From an uncultured Mollicutes bacterium (GTDB lineage Bacteria; Bacillota_I; Bacilli_A; RFN20; CAG-826), in contig URQK01000081.1 of assembly GCA_900549975.1 (NCBI GenBank), positions 1 to 7,393 of the forward strand: DNA of 7,393 bases, given 5' to 3'. Below the pieces are notes generated by a model. That model searched no databases. It was not told where the DNA came from and was given only the letters and a program-made list of their open reading frames with translations. Positions 5,634 through 7,393 of this stretch are shown piece by piece. Each line of letters opens with the position of its first letter. Position 1 is the first letter of the stretch. The position numbers were made by a program, and so were the translations under genes.

Positions 5634-6366
5634 TTTTAGTGTTCATCCATTAACAATCGCATATATCGCTTTTAGCATTATTGAAAAGCGATTTTCTTTT
5701 GTTATTATCTTATTTTTAATTGGATTATTTCATGAATTATTTCATGTTTTTACAGCGCGAATTTTTAATTTAAAAATCAAAAATATTAGTGTTTTGCCTA
5801 TTGGGTGTTTTGCTGGTATTAGTGACTTAGAATATGCTCCAAGAATAGAACAATTAATTATTTTATTACTTGGTCCATTATCGTTCTTTTTTACTAGTGC
5901 CATAATAAAATTTGTTACAATTAATAACTTTATTAGCAAAGATTTATATTTAGAATTAATGCAAGCTAATTTATTTATTATGTTATTTAATTTATTACCA
6001 ATTGAACCACTTGATGGGGGCAAAATTTTAAAAATATTTTTAAGCAGTGTATTTGATGAATATAAAGCTATTAAAATTAATGCATTATTGGGATTAATTA
6101 TTGCCATCATACTATCTGGTATTTTAATAAAAATGCATCAATTAGTTTTTACCATAATGCTTATATTCTTTGGAATAAAAAATGTGATAAATATTAAAAA
6201 AGATTATAAAAAATTTTTATGTGAGCGACTTATTTATAAACCAAATATCCAATTTAAAGATAAAATTAATGATAAATTAGTACTTTATCGTTACAATAAT
6301 AACTACTATGTTAATCATTTAAAAATATTAAATGAAGAAAATATTATCAATAATTTAGCAAAATAG
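5614..6366 (+). CDS. spoIVFB: SpoIVFB-like site-2 intramembrane metalloprotease (M50 family)
   Basis: This is a multi-pass membrane protein of 250 residues. The catalytic zinc motif HELFH (40-44) sits in a hydrophobic segment, and the second active-site motif NLLPIEPLDGG (126-136, Asp134) sits in another; LGPLS (86-90) and several further hydrophobic stretches (about 146-175) complete the M50 core. Site-2 proteases of this type cut substrates within the membrane; the Bacillus homologue processes pro-sigma-K in the mother cell. A C-terminal soluble tail (about 186-250) occupies the place of the CBS domain of SpoIVFB but is not recognisable as one and is short. The start lies inside the upstream gene (20-base overlap) with no visible Shine-Dalgarno, which points to translational coupling with the SpoIVFA-like partner. 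Nothing else here is sporulation-specific, so the substrate is unknown. Confidence 0.87.
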   Translation: MKKQLVNFSVHPLTIAYIAFSIIEKRFSFVIILFLIGLFHELFHVFTARIFNLKIKNISVLPIGCFAGISDLEYAPRIEQLIILLLGPLSFFFTSAIIKFVTINNFISKDLYLELMQANLFIMLFNLLPIEPLDGGKILKIFLSSVFDEYKAIKINALLGLIIAIILSGILIKMHQLVFTIMLIFFGIKNVINIKKDYKKFLCERLIYKPNIQFKDKINDKLVLYRYNNNYYVNHLKILNEENIINNLAK

Positions 6367-6385
6367 AATTGATAATTTATTTTTT
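6343..6385 (+). terminator. Weak AT-rich terminator candidate at the end of spoIVFB
   Basis: ATTATCAAT (6343-6351) and ATTGATAAT (6368-6376) are perfect 9-bp complements around a 16-base loop containing the stop codon. A T-rich run follows (TTTATTTTTT, 6376-6385). Only one G-C pair stabilises the stem, so the hairpin is weak. Position and the new promoters downstream support a transcript end here. Confidence 0.4.
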
Positions 6386-6390
6386 GGGTA

Positions 6391-6415
6391 ATATGTGCTA
6401 TATTTATTACGTTGC
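6391..6415 (+). promoter_or_regulatory. Upstream promoter-like copy (P1) before rplU
   Basis: ATATGTGCTATATT contains an extended -10, TGC followed by TATATT (6399-6404), with CGTTGC (6410-6415) at the expected start region. It is an imperfect copy (20 of 25 bases) of 6463-6487, exactly 72 bases upstream. No good -35 is present at the matching distance, so activity would depend on the extended -10. Confidence 0.45.
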
Positions 6416-6437
6416 TAGGATAATTAAGCAAATTTTT
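6412..6437 (+). terminator. Small terminator-like hairpin between the tandem rplU promoters
   Basis: TTGCT (6412-6416) pairs with AGCAA (6427-6431) across a 10-base loop, followed by A and five Ts (6433-6437). It would begin right at the start of a P1 transcript. The stem is only 5 bp and may not terminate efficiently. Confidence 0.25.
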
Positions 6438-6446
6438 GAAAAACAT

Positions 6447-6476
6447 TTGACATATATATAATATATGTGCTAAATT
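6447..6476 (+). promoter_or_regulatory. Main promoter (P2) of rplU-prp-rpmA
   Basis: A perfect -35 TTGACA (6447-6452) is followed 18 bases later by TAAATT (6471-6476), preceded by the extended -10 element TGC (6468-6470). Transcription would begin near 6483 at CGTTGC. The spacer contains the palindrome ACATATAT-ATA-ATATATGT (6450-6468). It is well placed to drive the ribosomal protein operon independently of spoIVFB. Confidence 0.8.
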
Positions 6477-6487
6477 ATCTTCGTTGC
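6463..6487 (+). repeat. Downstream copy of the 72-bp-offset promoter repeat
   Basis: This 25-base stretch matches 6391-6415 at 20 positions with no gap. The match covers the extended -10 and the initially transcribed CGTTGC. Confidence 0.65.
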
Positions 6488-6569
6488 GGCCTCACTAGCT
6501 ACAACCGCATAGAAAAGGTGACTAACTTTTATGACCTTAATAGCGAGTCATTAGTGAAATATTATTTTC
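6483..6569 (+). promoter_or_regulatory. Structured 5' leader of rplU (probable L21 leader)
   Basis: This GC-richer, non-coding leader lies between the rplU promoter and its ribosome site. Visible pairings are TGCGG/CCGCA (6485-6489/6505-6509), AAGGT/ACCTT (6515-6519/6534-6538), ATGAC/GTCAT (6531-6535/6547-6551), and a longer-range TCACTA/TAGTGA (6492-6497/6552-6557). The second and third share bases and exclude each other. Many Firmicutes carry a conserved L21 leader at exactly this place, thought to mediate autoregulation by L21. The assignment rests on position and structure; I could not test it against a covariance model. Confidence 0.6.
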
Positions 6570-6582
6570 AGGAGGTGTGTTT

Positions 6583-6891
6583 ATGTACGCAATTATTGAA
6601 ACAGGCGGAAAACAAGTCAGAGTTGAAGTTGGACAAAAAATCTTCGTTGAAAAATTAGAAGCAGAAGTTGGATCAACATTTACATTTGATAAAGTTTTAC
6701 TTGTTGCTGATGCTAAAGTATCTATTGGTACTCCTTATGTTAAAGGCGCTACAGTTACTGCAAAAGTTGAAAAACAAGGTAAGAGCAAAAAAATCCGCGT
6801 CTTCAAGTACAAGAACAAGGCAAATGAACGTAAGACCATTGGTCATCGTCAACCATATACTTGCTTAACCATCGAAGCTATTAATGCTTAA
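6583..6891 (+). CDS. rplU: 50S ribosomal protein L21
   Basis: This 102-residue protein of the large subunit binds 23S rRNA. The start MYAIIETGGKQVRVE and the C-terminal signature KKIRVFKYKNKANERKTIGH, then RQPYT, identify L21, and the length is typical. A strong AGGAGGTG (6570-6577) sits seven bases before the ATG at 6583. The in-frame GTG at 6577 lies inside that site and is rejected. The codons contain more C-ending triplets than those of the neighbouring membrane proteins, as is usual for highly expressed genes. It is first in an rplU-prp-rpmA operon with its own promoter and leader. Confidence 0.97.
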   Translation: MYAIIETGGKQVRVEVGQKIFVEKLEAEVGSTFTFDKVLLVADAKVSIGTPYVKGATVTAKVEKQGKSKKIRVFKYKNKANERKTIGHRQPYTCLTIEAINA

Positions 6892-6892
6892 T

Positions 6893-7204
6893 ATGGTTCA
6901 TGTAACTTATATCGAGCAAAAAGGATTGTTCAAAGAAGTTGAAATTAAAGGGCATGCCGATTCCACTACGGAAGAAGGTCATGACTTAGTGTGCGCGGCA
7001 GTAAGTTCAATTACCGTCGGTGCATTAAATGCTTTAGAACAACCAGACATCTTCGATATTCTTATGGAAGATGGTCACATACGCTTGAAAACCAATCAAA
7101 AGATTTCTCGTCATGATGCAGTGGTCATTGAAACGATGATGATTCAACTTGCAACCATCGAGGATAGTTACGGTAAATTCATCCGTATACAAACGAAAAA
7201 ATAA
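6893..7204 (+). CDS. prp: Ribosomal-processing cysteine protease Prp (YsxB family)
   Basis: Prp removes the N-terminal extension of ribosomal protein L27, a step essential in Staphylococcus aureus. The 103-residue product keeps the family core: KGHAD with His21, and GHDLVCAAVS with Cys34, the expected catalytic dyad 13 residues apart. The glycine-rich loop between them (STTEEG) covers the substrate-binding region. Two in-frame ATGs exist: 6884 overlaps the rplU stop, while 6893 follows it by one base and gives MVHVTYIEQ, which fits the usual family N-terminus better, so 6893 is chosen with modest certainty. No clear Shine-Dalgarno is present, suggesting re-initiation after rplU. It sits between rplU and rpmA as in other Firmicutes, and the adjacent rpmA carries a matching cleavable extension. 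Confidence 0.94.
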   Translation: MVHVTYIEQKGLFKEVEIKGHADSTTEEGHDLVCAAVSSITVGALNALEQPDIFDILMEDGHIRLKTNQKISRHDAVVIETMMIQLATIEDSYGKFIRIQTKK

Positions 7205-7224
7205 AGAAAGAGGGTGCATCAATT

Positions 7225-7393
7225 ATGATGTTTAAACTAGATCTCCAACTCTTTGCTTCGAAAAAAGGTGTCGGTTCCACTAAAAACGGACGTGATTCCG
7301 AATCTAAGCGGTTGGGTGCTAAAAAAGGCGACGGACAATACTGCACAGCAGGTTCCATTATCTATCGTCAACGCGGTACAAAGATTTACCCAG
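7225..7393 (+). CDS. rpmA: 50S ribosomal protein L27, N-terminal part (cut by window edge)
   Basis: The first 56 residues are present. They begin with the Firmicutes-type extension MMFKLDLQLFA followed by SKKGVGSTKNGRDSESKRLG, and continue with AGSIIYRQRGTKIYP. L27 reaches into the peptidyl transferase centre with its N-terminus, so the extension must be removed. Prp should cut after Ala11 in LQLFA|SKKG, leaving Ser12 first. The usual motif is LQFFA; here Phe is Leu at position 9. The ribosome site GAGGGTG (7210-7216) precedes two consecutive ATGs; 7225 is at the better distance. The gene runs off the window in frame. Confidence 0.96.
   Translation, partial: MMFKLDLQLFASKKGVGSTKNGRDSESKRLGAKKGDGQYCTAGSIIYRQRGTKIYP

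Noticed and set aside
5742..6110. Reverse-strand open frame of 122 codons within spoIVFB
   Set aside because: Ile/Leu/Asn-rich antisense shadow of a membrane protein in A/T-rich DNA. No ribosome site, and the forward gene carries clear catalytic motifs.
6467..6658. Open frame of 63 codons across the rplU leader
   Set aside because: It starts inside the promoter, runs through structured leader sequence and into rplU in another frame, has no ribosome site and encodes nothing recognisable.
6668..6868. Leu/Lys-rich open frame inside rplU
   Set aside because: A +1-type shadow of the well-supported L21 gene.
1..7393. CRISPR arrays, insertion sequences, tRNA or rRNA genes
   Set aside because: No regularly spaced repeats, transposase motifs, terminal inverted repeats or tRNA-like cloverleaf with CCA were seen.

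Overview
The window comes from a low-G+C Firmicutes/Mollicutes-type genome. The DNA is strongly A/T-rich, Shine-Dalgarno sites are of the AGGAGG type, and the leader of valS is a T-box. Trp is read from TGG and radC ends on TGA, so the standard bacterial code is in use and this is not a Mycoplasma/Spiroplasma code-4 organism. The gene order is a stripped-down version of the valS-to-rpmA region of Bacillus subtilis (valS ... radC ... minC minD spoIVFA spoIVFB rplU prp/ysxB rpmA), with folC, maf and mreBCD absent between the retained genes. An uncultured or poorly characterised Bacilli lineage near Acholeplasma/Izemoplasma/RF39/Erysipelotrichales would fit, but that placement is inference.

Layout, all on the + strand. 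Bases 1-271 hold a sigma-A-type promoter and a valine T-box riboswitch ending in an intrinsic terminator. They are followed by valS (272-2872). A terminator-like hairpin (2899-2927) lies after valS, and its 3' arm is also the ribosome-binding site of a 58-residue double-glycine-leader peptide gene (2928-3104). The peptide gene shares one base with the start of radC (3104-3778). A perfect inverted repeat and a candidate promoter precede a short minC (3830-4324), which overlaps minD (4324-5091) by one base. Then come a spoIVFA-like membrane protein with a degenerate LytM/M23 domain (5109-5633) and an overlapping spoIVFB-like site-2 protease (5614-6366).

After a weak AT-rich terminator candidate there is a 216-bp non-coding region. 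It holds tandem, partly duplicated promoter elements and a structured leader that is probably the L21 autoregulatory leader. It is followed by rplU (6583-6891), prp (6893-7204) and the 5' part of rpmA (7225 to the window edge).

Functionally the window joins tRNA charging under amino-acid control (T-box/valS), division-site placement (MinC/MinD), an intramembrane protease with its membrane partner (SpoIVFB/SpoIVFA-like), and a ribosomal block. In that block Prp is expected to trim the N-terminal extension encoded by the adjacent rpmA. The element that does not belong to the classical cluster is the small GG-leader, membrane-active-looking peptide coupled to radC, with its ribosome site buried in a terminator hairpin. 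It is the best candidate for something undescribed here.
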